Shown piece by piece: positions 1 to 8,594 of a DNA stretch of 64,000 bases. The stretch's first letter is position 1, and each line of letters begins with the position of its first letter. Source of the stretch: J054 sp963850255. GTDB lineage: Bacteria; Pseudomonadota; Gammaproteobacteria; Steroidobacterales; GCA-2729495. The stretch is from NCBI GenBank assembly GCA_963850255.1, contig CAWKLL010000030.1:1-64000 (forward strand). The letters are read 5' to 3'. A program made the position numbers and the translations under genes. The notes below the pieces were generated by a model. That model searched no databases, had not been told where the DNA came from, and was given only the letters and a program-made list of their open reading frames with translations.

Positions 1-47
1 GGCCGCGAAGCTCAGGCCCGGGCAGATAGATTGTTTGTTGGCAATCA

Positions 48-890
48 TCACGACGCTTCGCTCCCAGGCTCCGATTGAATCCAGTACAGACCGAGACCGA
101 TGCGTTGCACCGGGGTGGTCGCTGCCTCAGCGTCCGCGAGCTCATGTGCCGATAACCAGGCATCCACAGTCTCGAGAAATTCCTGGCCTTGCCGATAGAC
201 GAACTCCCGATAGGCCGGCATGGCCGTTGCAGGAATGTTGGTATTGGTGGCGCGCGCTTCGAAGCGACTCGGCACTTTGTCGTCGCGGTAGAGGTTGTGA
301 GTGACCGTCTGGCCGAGGTCTTCCAGCACGCTGCCGGCGCGAGTCAGCGCTTCGGGATCGGCGGTATCGAGGCGGTAGTTACGCCGCAGCGCTTTGACGA
401 CCTCACCCTCTTCCACCTGAACCGCGCCGGTGCGTCTGAGTTCACGCAGGATGGTGACGCCGGGCACGTCTCCGCCATAACGCCTGACCAGATCCTCATA
501 ACTCGGCGCCGGGCCTTCCAGGGCCAGGGTCAGCGGCCGACCGGCGCTATCCACATAGTCCGGATCCTGGTGCCAGCCGGACAACAGGCGCGCGACGCGG
601 TTCTGCTTGCCGAGGTTTACCGGCGGCTCGTCGGCCGGTGCGGCCTGTTCCAGCTGATCGCGCAGGCGGCTGACTTCCTTGCGGCCGATTCCGGTGAGCA
701 GCACCACCCGGGAAACATTGGTGGGACGACCGCGAATACCGTATTCACTGCGGGCCACCTCGACGTAGATTTCTTTACTCAACTCGACAAACTCTTTGTG
801 CATCACGCCGTGCCTGAGCAGCATCCGGATCAGGGGCCGAAGTGCCGCACGACACGCGGCTAATGCGCTCAATCTCAATGTGTCAACCAT
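48..890 (-). CDS. DUF6502 family putative transcriptional regulator
   Basis: This protein of about 280 residues matches the DUF6502 family in its overall pattern. A helical N-terminal part (residues 1-50) is followed by a helix-turn-helix-like segment around residues 57-80 containing TNVSRVVLLTGIGRKEVSRL. The C-terminal half is a mixed region of unknown role. DNA binding is inferred from that segment and from a promoter-overlapping inverted repeat just upstream. The reading frame extends to 911 through a TTG, but I place the start at the ATG at 890 because the upstream codons overlap the predicted -10 box. The gene stands alone, and its neighbour on the other side is a broken outer-membrane protein on the opposite strand. 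No target other than itself can be read from the sequence. Confidence 0.75.
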   Translation of the reverse strand: MVDTLRLSALAACRAALRPLIRMLLRHGVMHKEFVELSKEIYVEVARSEYGIRGRPTNVSRVVLLTGIGRKEVSRLRDQLEQAAPADEPPVNLGKQNRVARLLSGWHQDPDYVDSAGRPLTLALEGPAPSYEDLVRRYGGDVPGVTILRELRRTGAVQVEEGEVVKALRRNYRLDTADPEALTRAGSVLEDLGQTVTHNLYRDDKVPSRFEARATNTNIPATAMPAYREFVYRQGQEFLETVDAWLSAHELADAEAATTPVQRIGLGLYWIQSEPGSEAS

Positions 891-898
891 TATTGAGG

Positions 899-927
899 AC
901 TTTAGGAACAATAGTGGTTCCTGTCAA
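899..927 (-). promoter_or_regulatory. sigma-70-type promoter of the DUF6502 gene
   Basis: On the minus strand there is a perfect -35 TTGACA (927-922), a 17-base spacer and a -10 TAAAGT (904-899, four of six consensus bases). The start site expected about seven bases downstream falls near 892, only a few bases from the ATG at 890. The transcript would therefore be leaderless or nearly so. Confidence 0.6.
904..922. promoter_or_regulatory. inverted repeat in the promoter spacer, candidate operator
   Basis: AGGAAC and GTTCCT form perfect six-base arms separated by seven bases. The repeat fills the space between the -35 and -10 boxes of the DUF6502 promoter, so a bound dimer would block RNA polymerase. 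The DUF6502 protein carries a helix-turn-helix-like segment, which makes autoregulation a natural guess. Confidence 0.45.
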
Positions 928-1033
928 GCCTATCAGCCACGCCCCTAAGGGCCTTGATTAACAAGGCTTCTGGCGGATTTCGTGGTTTTACATAAGTGCT
1001 TGAGCCGCGACGACGGGCGGCCAAGGGATCTGC

Positions 1034-1341
1034 GTGCACCGCCGGGCGACACGGGCCTGTGCTGAGGATGCCTGGTTTGACCGCGTCCTCGGCCTGCGCA
1101 GCGAGCTGCCGCTTGCCAAACGCTGGCGGCTGGGCTGGTATGCCGATGTGGGTGCCGGCGGTTCTGATCTGACCGGGCAGGTTTCCGCGTTACTCGCTTA
1201 CCAGTTTGGCCGGGGCAGCCTGGTCGGCGGCTGGCGCCACCTGGATGTCGACTACGGACAGTCGAATATCCGCGCTCGACGCGGCAGTAACCGGGCTGTT
1301 TATTGGTGCGGACTTCGCCAGGCAGCGCGGACCTGCTCTTA
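1034..1341 (+). pseudogene. C-terminal fragment of an outer-membrane beta-barrel protein
   Basis: The translated piece has alternating aromatic/hydrophobic strands typical of the last hairpins of a small outer-membrane barrel: WFDRVLGLRSELPLAKRW, then YADVGAGGSDLTGQV, then LLAYQFGR, then a GGWRHLDVDYG strand. This order resembles the ends of proteobacterial barrel proteins found near stress or transport genes. After GQSNIR (about 1273) the frame slips by one base and continues as LDAAVTGLFIGADFARQ, close to a normal barrel end. No start codon, signal peptide or upstream strands precede it; stops interrupt the upstream sequence. It is a remnant or the tail of a gene damaged by deletion, running convergently into the nitrilase-like gene. 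Confidence 0.55.
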
Positions 1342-2119
1342 AGCAAGTTGCATGCCCGACGCCAAGGTAGCGCCAATCAGGCCGCCAGCTCCGCAAGCCA
1401 CGCAGGTCTCTCCCGGCGTCGTCGCCCGCGCCAGCACTCGCCCATCCGGCGCAACCAGTTGGCTACCGCCGTTAATCAGCGTCGACACACCTGGCGGCGG
1501 CGCGGGATTGCAGGCGGGTTCGATGCGCGCACCATAAACGCCGAGCCGACGACACTGATCGGCGAAGCGCTCGGACTCGCTGCACGGCCGTGTGTGCATA
1601 TTCACACGCAGGCCGGATTCGCCGACAAGCCGCTGCGCAGCCGGCGCCTGCAACACCTGCCAGCTTCCATCCCGATCGAATACCAGCAAACGTGGCGTGA
1701 CAGACCCGCCAGGCTCGCGCCACCAGGCGCCCAGGGTCAATCGCAGCTCAAGTTCAGGAACGAGGCTCGCGAGACTCGATGATCTCGGCACTATTGGCGT
1801 CCAGTGCAAACCGCGCCAGCACGGATGCGGTAAACGGCCCGGGCCCCGACAGCGGGAAAGCACCGGCGGCCAGCCAGTCGAGTGGCGGGTGATCCGTTGC
1901 GCTGCGCTCGAGCAATGCGCGAAAGGCCGCGAAGGCCCGTTGTCGCGAGCCGCGCAGATCCTGCAGGTCGATGAAGGGCTGCGCACTTTGTAGCAAACCG
2001 AGTCGCAGACTGGCAGATGCTACGGATACGCGGCGCGCTGTCGCTGCATCGGCCAGTGGAATGCGCACTGCGCCCAAGGCCCCTGCCGACATCAGCAGTT
2101 GTCGACGCGTCAGCGCCAT
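1339..2119 (-). CDS. Tat-exported nitrilase-like protein, frameshifted, catalytic residues apparently lost
   Basis: The protein starts with a twin-arginine signal (MALTRRQLLMSAGALGAV) and continues as a shortened nitrilase-superfamily fold. The frame breaks once near 1775-1790, after NSAEII, and resumes with SSLASLVPELELRL. The C-terminal half has the family's closing strand pattern, including GGSQLVAPDGRVLA. The usual catalytic Glu motif (FPE) appears to be replaced by AAGAFPLSG, and I find no convincing Lys or Cys of the E-K-C triad. It begins five bases after the stop of a complete nitrilase, so the two are very likely one transcript. It may be a non-enzymatic binding partner or a decaying paralogue. 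The frameshift looks like a single-base error because the second half remains coherent. Confidence 0.6.
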
Positions 2120-2124
2120 ACCGT

Positions 2125-3168
2125 CTAGTTTCCCGACGGCGGCGTAATCACGCCGGCTTTCACCAGGTTGCGATAGGCCTCGGCCTGCACTTCGAGAATC
2201 CGCTCGCGCGAGTCCATCGGCTTGTCGGCAAAGCTGTTCGGCGGATAGAGCGTGGTCTGATTGTAGAGCGGGCGGTAAATATCCAGTCGCTGGCGCAGCA
2301 GCCGATTGCCGGAGCCCGGCAGTGAGCGCACACGGCGCAGCGCCTCCACATCGATCCAGTCTGAAGCAACCGTCGATTCGCCCGGTCCGCCGGTGTTGGC
2401 CAGCACCCGGCCATCCCAGTCGTAAATTTTCGAGTGACCGGCCGTTTGACCCTGTGGCAGCAGCCCGCCTATCTGCCCGGTCTGGTTGGCCGAGACCAGG
2501 AACATCATGTTTTCCGAGGCGCGGGTTTTCTTCGCTGACTCCCAGCTCCACATGTCCGAGGCGCCGTGGTCGGAGGTCGGATGCAGCAGCACTTCGGCGC
2601 CGCGCAGCATGAACATGCGCGCCGCCTCCGGATACATGATTTCGCCACAGGGCATCATGGCGATATTGCCAAGCTCGGTTTTCGCCACCGGGAAAGTGCC
2701 TTCAATACCGTAGCGATCGAGGTACTCGTCCATCATGTCGTGCGGCGAACCGGTGTACACGGTATTGATGCGCCGATATTTCAACACGATGTCGCCGGCC
2801 GGGTTAATCAGGTAGCAGCAATTGAAATAGCGGCCGGGCCACGTCGGGTCGCGCTCGTAGGAATTCGCGCCGATCCAGATCTTTGAGTTCTGCGCCTCGC
2901 GCTGCAGACGCTCGACTTCCGGGCCGGGAATTTCGATACAGGCTTTTTCCAGCCACTCGTCGGCGCTTTCGACCAGTGGGAAACCCGTCAGGCAGAACTC
3001 CGGGAACAACGCGAGTTGCGGCGGGCCGCGGCGAGCAACGCCGCGAATAAGCTCGATCCAGCGGTCGATGGAGCGGTTGACGATGACCATCGCCTCGTCA
3101 CGATTTTGGGCTTCGTTGACGAGGTTGCAATAGACCTGCATGCAGGTCGCGCGCCAGGGCTGAACCAT
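2125..3168 (-). CDS. carbon-nitrogen hydrolase (nitrilase superfamily)
   Basis: A complete nitrilase-superfamily enzyme, which hydrolyses non-peptide C-N bonds (amides, nitriles or carbamoyl groups). The triad is visible: Glu57 in LFPEFCLTG, Lys130 in VLKYRRIN and Cys174 in MMPCGEIMYPEAAR. No signal peptide is present, so it is probably cytoplasmic, unlike most genes of this cluster. The sequence is 347 residues, a little longer than small amidases such as NIT1/NIT2, with the extra length in a C-terminal tail after residue 290. A shorter start at the internal Met10 is possible. The substrate cannot be read from sequence; the ANSYERDPTWPGRYFNCC stretch and the neighbours suggest a small amide or nitrile. 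It lies downstream of the beta-lactamase/DUF3089 fusion with a gap of about 110 bases. Confidence 0.85.
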   Translation of the reverse strand: MVQPWRATCMQVYCNLVNEAQNRDEAMVIVNRSIDRWIELIRGVARRGPPQLALFPEFCLTGFPLVESADEWLEKACIEIPGPEVERLQREAQNSKIWIGANSYERDPTWPGRYFNCCYLINPAGDIVLKYRRINTVYTGSPHDMMDEYLDRYGIEGTFPVAKTELGNIAMMPCGEIMYPEAARMFMLRGAEVLLHPTSDHGASDMWSWESAKKTRASENMMFLVSANQTGQIGGLLPQGQTAGHSKIYDWDGRVLANTGGPGESTVASDWIDVEALRRVRSLPGSGNRLLRQRLDIYRPLYNQTTLYPPNSFADKPMDSRERILEVQAEAYRNLVKAGVITPPSGN

Positions 3169-3279
3169 GATGACTCCCGGGATTTAGCGTATTTATTCAT
3201 GTTAGTGGATGGCCAACACGGGAGCGAACCAAAGGCCATGGCCAACCTCAGCGAGAACAGCGCAGCAGGCTGAAGCGAA

Positions 3280-5403
3280 TTATTTAGCGGTGATAAACGC
3301 GTCTACACGCGTCGCGGCATTGGCGCGCACCGCCTGATAGAACAGCGCATAGTCACCCAGGTGCCAGATGCCGCCCGGCATTGCCAGCGGTTTGAATTCA
3401 GCGCCCGGCGCTTGCGCCAGAAACAACGCACCATCATCGCAGTCAGCACCACCGGCAAGTGACGAGGCGGCAGGCAGCGGTGCAGGTCCCGGCGACGGCA
3501 CCACGGCAACGGCGTCCGCTGTGGCCCAGGCTAGCGGATTGTTGCACTGAATCGAGTCGTCGCCGATCCGTTGGATTATCTCAGCGGATCGGCTGCGTGC
3601 AGAACTGCGCCAGCGCGTCGCGTCGGCCTCGGGCCCGAAACTGTTCCAGCTAACAATACAGCCCGTGGCCGATTCATCCTGGCAGGGCGAGAGCCTGGCC
3701 AGGTCATCCTGGTAACGCGCTTGCGCAACACCGATTCCGACAACGTAAGCCGCGACCAGGCGCTGTCGCCAGGGTTCCCTGTCGGCCACTTCCCGGGCGA
3801 GTCGCAGCGCATGCAACGCCCCCTGGCTATGGCCGGCAATAATGAACGGCCGCTCGGAGCGCGCGACGAATTCCGAAAAGGCACGACGCACATCGCCGTA
3901 GGCCAGATCGTAGGCCTCGGTACCGCGACCGGTGCGATCCATTAATGATTTGAGCGAGGCCTGACGATACCGCGGCGCATACACGGCACAACAGTTATTA
4001 AACGCACTTGCCTGGCCTTTGATGACGGTATCGGTGACAGGCGTCACGCGCGGATCATCGATGGCCGCATGCCATTCGCGCGGGTTAAGGAAAGTCGTCG
4101 GGTGAATAAAAAATACATCGGCCGGCGCGTCTGCCTGTTTGTCCTGCTCGCCGGGCGGTGTGAAATCCGCGGCGTCCTGCCGCTCCGGCAAGGCTGCCCA
4201 AGCATCAGCTTGGGCATAGTCCGGCGACGGACTCGCTGTTTCGCCGCTGAAACCGGCCACCAGCAGATTGATAAAGGCCACGTCATCCCAGTCCCAGCGA
4301 ATCACACCGGTGCGCACCACCACCGTTTGCAACGCCGGCAGGATGTACACGCGCTGGCCGCCGCGTCCCTCGAAAAATATGACCGGTGTTACCAGCTGGC
4401 CGGATAGCGCCAGCTTGCCTGGCTCGCGCACTTCAGTGAACACGCGCTCCCTGTCATCGCCATCGAGCAGCCAGATATGCATGCCGAACTGCGGACCGCG
4501 CGCGGTAGTGATCATCTGCCCGATCCAGGAAGCTGGCAGGATCTGCTCGTCAGCCCAGCGCCCCTCGCCTAGCATCAGTTCACCAACGCGGGCCCAGCCG
4601 CGCGCGGTAGTCTGAAAACAGCAGAAGGTATGCGCGTTGCCGCCGGGACGATCCAGTCGCAGCCGGGCGCGACCGCCGCCGATGCGTGACCAGAAGCGCT
4701 CGCGGAAATAGTCCGGGTAATGCTGATCCGTGGCGCGTTCGACAATCAGCGACAACAACTGGGTGGTTAGAAAATTAAAATCAAAGCTGGTGCCGGGCGG
4801 CCGCTTGAGGCGCAAATTGAGGATCGCGTCTTCGATATGCGAGGTCATGAAGGCGCGCGTGCCGGGCGCAAACGGCGATGGATCCACCGCGGGCTGATCG
4901 AGGCCGCTTTCCATGTATAACAAATCGCGCAGACTCATCTCGCCGCGCGGATCGTCCTGCCACTCGTCCAGATATTTGCTGACCGGGTCATCGATGGAAT
5001 CGATATAGCCATCGGTAATGGCGGCGCCGACCATCAACGGCACCAGCGGTTTATGCATCGACTGCGAGTCGGTCATGCGCTCGGCATCAAAGCCGGGACC
5101 GTAGTATTCCCACTGGATCGCGCCGCGGTACGAGACCAGCAGCGCGTAGCTTTCCATCGTTTTGGCGTAGTCCGTTGCGGCCTGCAGCGAGGCCTCGGTA
5201 AAGACCCGCTCATCAGGCCGGGCAAACTGCAGATTCTCGACCTCGGGCGTGCCCACTTCCACCAGCGGCGTGAACCAGTCGATCTCCGCGACGGGGTTAT
5301 CCGGACTGTTCAGGTAACGCAGCCAGAATCGCCAGTCACTCGCGAGCAGCAGAGTCGCGGCCAGAGCGACCGCGATAATCAACACTCCAAGCAGGCGCCG
5401 CAT
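3280..5403 (-). CDS. fusion of a beta-lactamase-fold serine hydrolase and a DUF3089 alpha/beta hydrolase domain
   Basis: Residues 1-22 form an N-terminal membrane anchor. Residues 70-390 belong to the class C beta-lactamase/esterase family, with the SxxK motif as SMHK (Ser115, Lys118). The second motif, usually YxN, reads FDFNFL near 207-212, so the catalytic Tyr seems to be Phe. The glycine-rich GRGGQ stretch near 346-350 follows in the expected place. Residues 405-700 match DUF3089: it opens with DVFFIHPTTF, has YAPRYRQA, and carries a nucleophile elbow AGHSQGAL with Ser526. Both halves therefore belong to serine hydrolase families, joined by an acidic linker (residues 390-425). The enzyme would sit in the inner membrane facing the periplasm. 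Its start is seven bases from the DUF1838 stop, so co-transcription is likely. The substrate is unknown; esters or lactones are plausible. Confidence 0.82.
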   Translation of the reverse strand: MRRLLGVLIIAVALAATLLLASDWRFWLRYLNSPDNPVAEIDWFTPLVEVGTPEVENLQFARPDERVFTEASLQAATDYAKTMESYALLVSYRGAIQWEYYGPGFDAERMTDSQSMHKPLVPLMVGAAITDGYIDSIDDPVSKYLDEWQDDPRGEMSLRDLLYMESGLDQPAVDPSPFAPGTRAFMTSHIEDAILNLRLKRPPGTSFDFNFLTTQLLSLIVERATDQHYPDYFRERFWSRIGGGRARLRLDRPGGNAHTFCCFQTTARGWARVGELMLGEGRWADEQILPASWIGQMITTARGPQFGMHIWLLDGDDRERVFTEVREPGKLALSGQLVTPVIFFEGRGGQRVYILPALQTVVVRTGVIRWDWDDVAFINLLVAGFSGETASPSPDYAQADAWAALPERQDAADFTPPGEQDKQADAPADVFFIHPTTFLNPREWHAAIDDPRVTPVTDTVIKGQASAFNNCCAVYAPRYRQASLKSLMDRTGRGTEAYDLAYGDVRRAFSEFVARSERPFIIAGHSQGALHALRLAREVADREPWRQRLVAAYVVGIGVAQARYQDDLARLSPCQDESATGCIVSWNSFGPEADATRWRSSARSRSAEIIQRIGDDSIQCNNPLAWATADAVAVVPSPGPAPLPAASSLAGGADCDDGALFLAQAPGAEFKPLAMPGGIWHLGDYALFYQAVRANAATRVDAFITAK

Positions 5404-5410
5404 TGTCAGG

Positions 5411-6316
5411 CTAGGTCGGCTTGCGCGCTTTCATGAAGTCGAGGAAGTCGTTGCGGAAGTCGCCCCAGGTATCGATATCCAGAATGGCCGGCGCGTATTG
5501 CTCGACAGCGGCCAGCACTTTCGGCGGCAGCCCTTCCGGCCCGGACACTTTGCCGCCAAAGGCGCGGCCGAAAGTGCGGCCCGGCAGCTGGCCCATACCC
5601 AGCCAGGGATGCCAGCTGACCAGGTTCTGAAACTGCGCCTGCGCCGGTACCGAGCTGGTCTCGGGATTCAGCACATCGCTGATACTCGCCGAAAAAGTGA
5701 AAAACGAATCCCAGAAATAGGTGTCGCCGGCAGATTCTTTCGGCCACTTGTCGGGCTTGAACATGTTCGGAAAGGAGAACGACGACTGCGTCGGCATGAA
5801 AATCTGATCGCCAATCAGTTCAATGGCATTGGCTTCCGGCTTGAGCGTAGCGCCCTCCCCCGTTTCGACCCCGTCCGGTCCGATCACCACCTTGATGGGC
5901 CCACCGATAAACTGCCAGACCTCACGCGTCTCACCGGTGATGGGGTTAAGCCATTCAGTAATCGGTTCGTCGGAGTCAAAGTCGGTATACACGCCAACTT
6001 CGTAATTCTTGCCGGCAAACTTGCCATCAGCCGTTGGCTCCCAGCGCGCCACACTGTAGTTCATCATGCTGAATAGCGGCACGGCCGGCTTACCCGACTG
6101 ATGCGCATAGACGTGCAAGCGGTAGTAGCTATGTGTGTCCTCGGCAATGGTCGAGCCGGAAATTTTCGCCCTGACCCGCGCCCGCTCGGCCGGATCGTCC
6201 AGTCGCAACTGTTTGGCGGCGGCCTGTGCCTCGGGAGAATGGGCGATATACGGCAGCGCAGCCAGGCCGGCACTGGAGGCCAGCAGGCGGCGGCGCGAGA
6301 TGGATTGGTCTTTCAT
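5411..6316 (-). CDS. Tat-exported DUF1838 family protein
   Basis: The protein has a clear twin-arginine signal (SISRRRLLASSAGLAALP) with cleavage expected near residue 32. The mature part matches the DUF1838 family, a proteobacterial group of unknown function. Recognisable stretches include YYRLHVYAH, FSMMNYSVARWEP, EWLNPITGETREVWQFIGGP and LVSWHPWLGMGQLPGRTFGRA. Export by Tat often means that the protein folds or binds a cofactor in the cytoplasm, but no cofactor motif can be named here. It sits between the Tat-exported molybdopterin subunit (79-base gap) and the beta-lactamase/DUF3089 fusion (7-base gap). DUF1838 genes often lie near degradation genes for aromatic or steroid-like compounds; that is family knowledge recalled, not shown by this sequence. 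Confidence 0.8.
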   Translation of the reverse strand: MKDQSISRRRLLASSAGLAALPYIAHSPEAQAAAKQLRLDDPAERARVRAKISGSTIAEDTHSYYRLHVYAHQSGKPAVPLFSMMNYSVARWEPTADGKFAGKNYEVGVYTDFDSDEPITEWLNPITGETREVWQFIGGPIKVVIGPDGVETGEGATLKPEANAIELIGDQIFMPTQSSFSFPNMFKPDKWPKESAGDTYFWDSFFTFSASISDVLNPETSSVPAQAQFQNLVSWHPWLGMGQLPGRTFGRAFGGKVSGPEGLPPKVLAAVEQYAPAILDIDTWGDFRNDFLDFMKARKPT

Positions 6317-6395
6317 CGGTCTACCTTTGTGTCAGCAATCGTCGAAAAGGCGAAGTAGCAAGAACTAATTGCTCAGCGGCGATTACTCACTCTGC

Positions 6396-8537
6396 TCAGC
6401 TTTGTAACTTGTAGCCAGCCCGACTCAGGGGCAGCGTGCGAATACGGATACCGCTGGCGGCAAACAGCGCGTTGGTGAGGGCCGGCGCAGCGATGCTGGT
6501 GGCAATTTCGCCGACACCACCAGGGGACTTGTCACTGTCGACCAGTTGCACACGGATCCGCGGTGCCTCGTTCATCCTTAATACAGGTTGACGATCAAAG
6601 TTGCCGGGAATCGCCTGCCCGTCACGGATTTCAATATCGCCGTAGAGCGCGGCGCAGAGTCCGTAATGAAAACCGCCCTGGATCTGGCTCTCTACGATCG
6701 CCGGGTTAACGATCGTGCCGGCGTGAATGGCGCAGGCGACATCGTGAACATTAATCTTTTGTCCGTCCAGCGTTACGTCCATGACGGCGGCGCAGACCGA
6801 ATCCCAGCCGCGCACCATGGCCAGGCCCCAGCCGCGATTCGGATCCTGGCGCGGGCCAAAATCAAATATCTCGGCAAGCGCGCCCAGGGCCAGCTGCGCC
6901 TGCTCATCCTCGGCGGATAACTTGCGACGAAAGGCCAGCGGATCCTGGCCGGCTGCTGCGGCCAGCTCGTCGATAAAACTCTCGGCGAAAAATCCATTCT
7001 CACTCAGCAATGTCGCGCGCCAGATGCCGAACGGCACACTGACGTCGGCGCGCGTGTAGCTGATCTTTTGATGAGGTATCTGGTAAGCATCACCCGTCAC
7101 GGCCGTCGCATGCATGGGCCCGATAAACTGGGCCGGCGTTCTGAAGTCCTCCGCCAGGGTTGGCCCGGTGGTGTTGGCCTGAACGGCCGTCAATTGGCCT
7201 TTGGCATCCAGCGCACCGCGATAAGCGGCGCCCATGGCCGGACGGTATTCGTCATGGCGCACATCCTCTTCGCGCGACCAGATCAGCTGCACCGTGCCGC
7301 CAGTTGCGCGCGCGATCAATGCAGCCTGTACGGAAAAGTCCGTGTAGCTGCGCCGACCAAAGCCGCCGCCGCTCAGCAGGGTATGCACCGTGACATTCTC
7401 CGCCGGCAATTCCAGGGCCGCGGCAACATTGACTACCGTCTTGGTCTGCGACTGGACCGGCGCCCAGACATCCACCTGGTCGTTGTTAACGCGCACGGTG
7501 GCGTTCATCGGCTCCATGCACAGGTGCGCGAGGAAGGGCACCTGGTAGCGCGCCTCGACAATTTGTGCGGCGTTGGCAAAGGCCGTGGTGACATCGCCGG
7601 TTTCTTTGCCGGTGACACCCGACTCCATCGCTACGGCCCCCTGCGCTGCCTCAATCTCGGCCGAGCCTTGCCGTGTTGCGTCGGCCAAGTCCCAGACCGG
7701 CTGCAAGGCCTTGAGTCCCTGCAAAGCGTGCCAGTAGTGATCGGCGACGACGGCCACGGCATCGTCCAGTTCCACCACTTGAGAGACACCCGGCAAGGCC
7801 ATGGCCGGTGCCGGATCAACGGACTGCAGACGCCCGCCATAGGTCGGGCAGGCCAGCAGTGTCGCCGTCTGCATATCTTCGACGCTGGCATCGATGCCAT
7901 AGACCGCCGACCCGTTCAATTTGTCCGGCACGTCCAGGCGCGGCAAAGGCTTGCCGATCAACTGCCATTCAGAGCGCGGCTTGAGTTTGGGCTGCGCCGG
8001 GATCGGCAGCTGCGCGGCAGCCGCGGCCAGTTCGCCATAGCCCGCGCTGCGACCCGAGGCGGCATGACTAATCCGCCCGGCACTGGCCGTGCACTCGCTG
8101 ACCGGCACCTGCCAGCGCTCGGCAGCCGCCGCCGTGAGCATCTCGCGCGCCGCTGCGCCGGCCTCGCGCAACAAGGTGAAATGGCGCATCACGCTGTCGC
8201 TGCTGGCGGTCATGCGCTTGCCGTTCTTGGTGCGAAAACGCGGCGCGGAATCGGGCATCTCGGTGCGCACGGCAGACCAGTCCACCCCGAGCTCTTCTGC
8301 CACCAGCGCCGGCATGGCTGTCAGCACGCCCTGACCGATTTCGGACTGCGCGGTGTAGATAGTAACGATGCCGTCGGAGTGAATGCGGATCCAGACCGCG
8401 AGATCGGTCTCGACAACCTCGGCCGTTTCCAGTTCACCCGTGGCCGGGTTTCGACAACCGACCAGCAAGCTGCCGGCGATGGCGCCCGCCCCTGCCAGCA
8501 GCCTGCGACGGTTGATGGAAACAGTGGATAGCGACAT
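6396..8537 (-). CDS. molybdopterin-binding oxidoreductase large subunit, isoquinoline 1-oxidoreductase beta type
   Basis: This 713-residue protein belongs to the xanthine dehydrogenase family subgroup typified by IorB and exported aldehyde oxidoreductases. It begins with a Tat signal (SINRRRLLAGAGAIAG) that ends in LLVGC, so Cys28 may also be a lipidation site. Molybdopterin-cytosine-dinucleotide segments are visible: EIGQGVLTAMPALVAEELG near residue 65, SGGGFGRRSYTDF in the middle and the catalytic Glu segment GGVGEIATSIAAPALTNA near the C terminus. Enzymes of this type hydroxylate N-heterocycles or oxidise aldehydes. They need a small [2Fe-2S] subunit (IorA type) and often a cytochrome c; neither is present nearby, so the partner must lie elsewhere or be missing. 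It is probably in one operon with DUF1838 downstream. Confidence 0.88.
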   Translation of the reverse strand: MSLSTVSINRRRLLAGAGAIAGSLLVGCRNPATGELETAEVVETDLAVWIRIHSDGIVTIYTAQSEIGQGVLTAMPALVAEELGVDWSAVRTEMPDSAPRFRTKNGKRMTASSDSVMRHFTLLREAGAAAREMLTAAAAERWQVPVSECTASAGRISHAASGRSAGYGELAAAAAQLPIPAQPKLKPRSEWQLIGKPLPRLDVPDKLNGSAVYGIDASVEDMQTATLLACPTYGGRLQSVDPAPAMALPGVSQVVELDDAVAVVADHYWHALQGLKALQPVWDLADATRQGSAEIEAAQGAVAMESGVTGKETGDVTTAFANAAQIVEARYQVPFLAHLCMEPMNATVRVNNDQVDVWAPVQSQTKTVVNVAAALELPAENVTVHTLLSGGGFGRRSYTDFSVQAALIARATGGTVQLIWSREEDVRHDEYRPAMGAAYRGALDAKGQLTAVQANTTGPTLAEDFRTPAQFIGPMHATAVTGDAYQIPHQKISYTRADVSVPFGIWRATLLSENGFFAESFIDELAAAAGQDPLAFRRKLSAEDEQAQLALGALAEIFDFGPRQDPNRGWGLAMVRGWDSVCAAVMDVTLDGQKINVHDVACAIHAGTIVNPAIVESQIQGGFHYGLCAALYGDIEIRDGQAIPGNFDRQPVLRMNEAPRIRVQLVDSDKSPGGVGEIATSIAAPALTNALFAASGIRIRTLPLSRAGYKLQS

Positions 8538-8594
8538 GAGTATTACCCGCTCAACGAGCCCGATTGAGCCCAGTATGCCAAGATCCCTGTGGCC

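Noticed and set aside
5498..6076. Plus-strand open frame of 192 codons
   Set aside because: It is antisense to the DUF1838 gene, with Arg-rich composition typical of a shadow frame.
7068..8531. Long plus-strand open frame of 487 codons
   Set aside because: It is antisense to the clear molybdopterin subunit gene, has no family motif and arises from GC-rich codon bias on the other strand.
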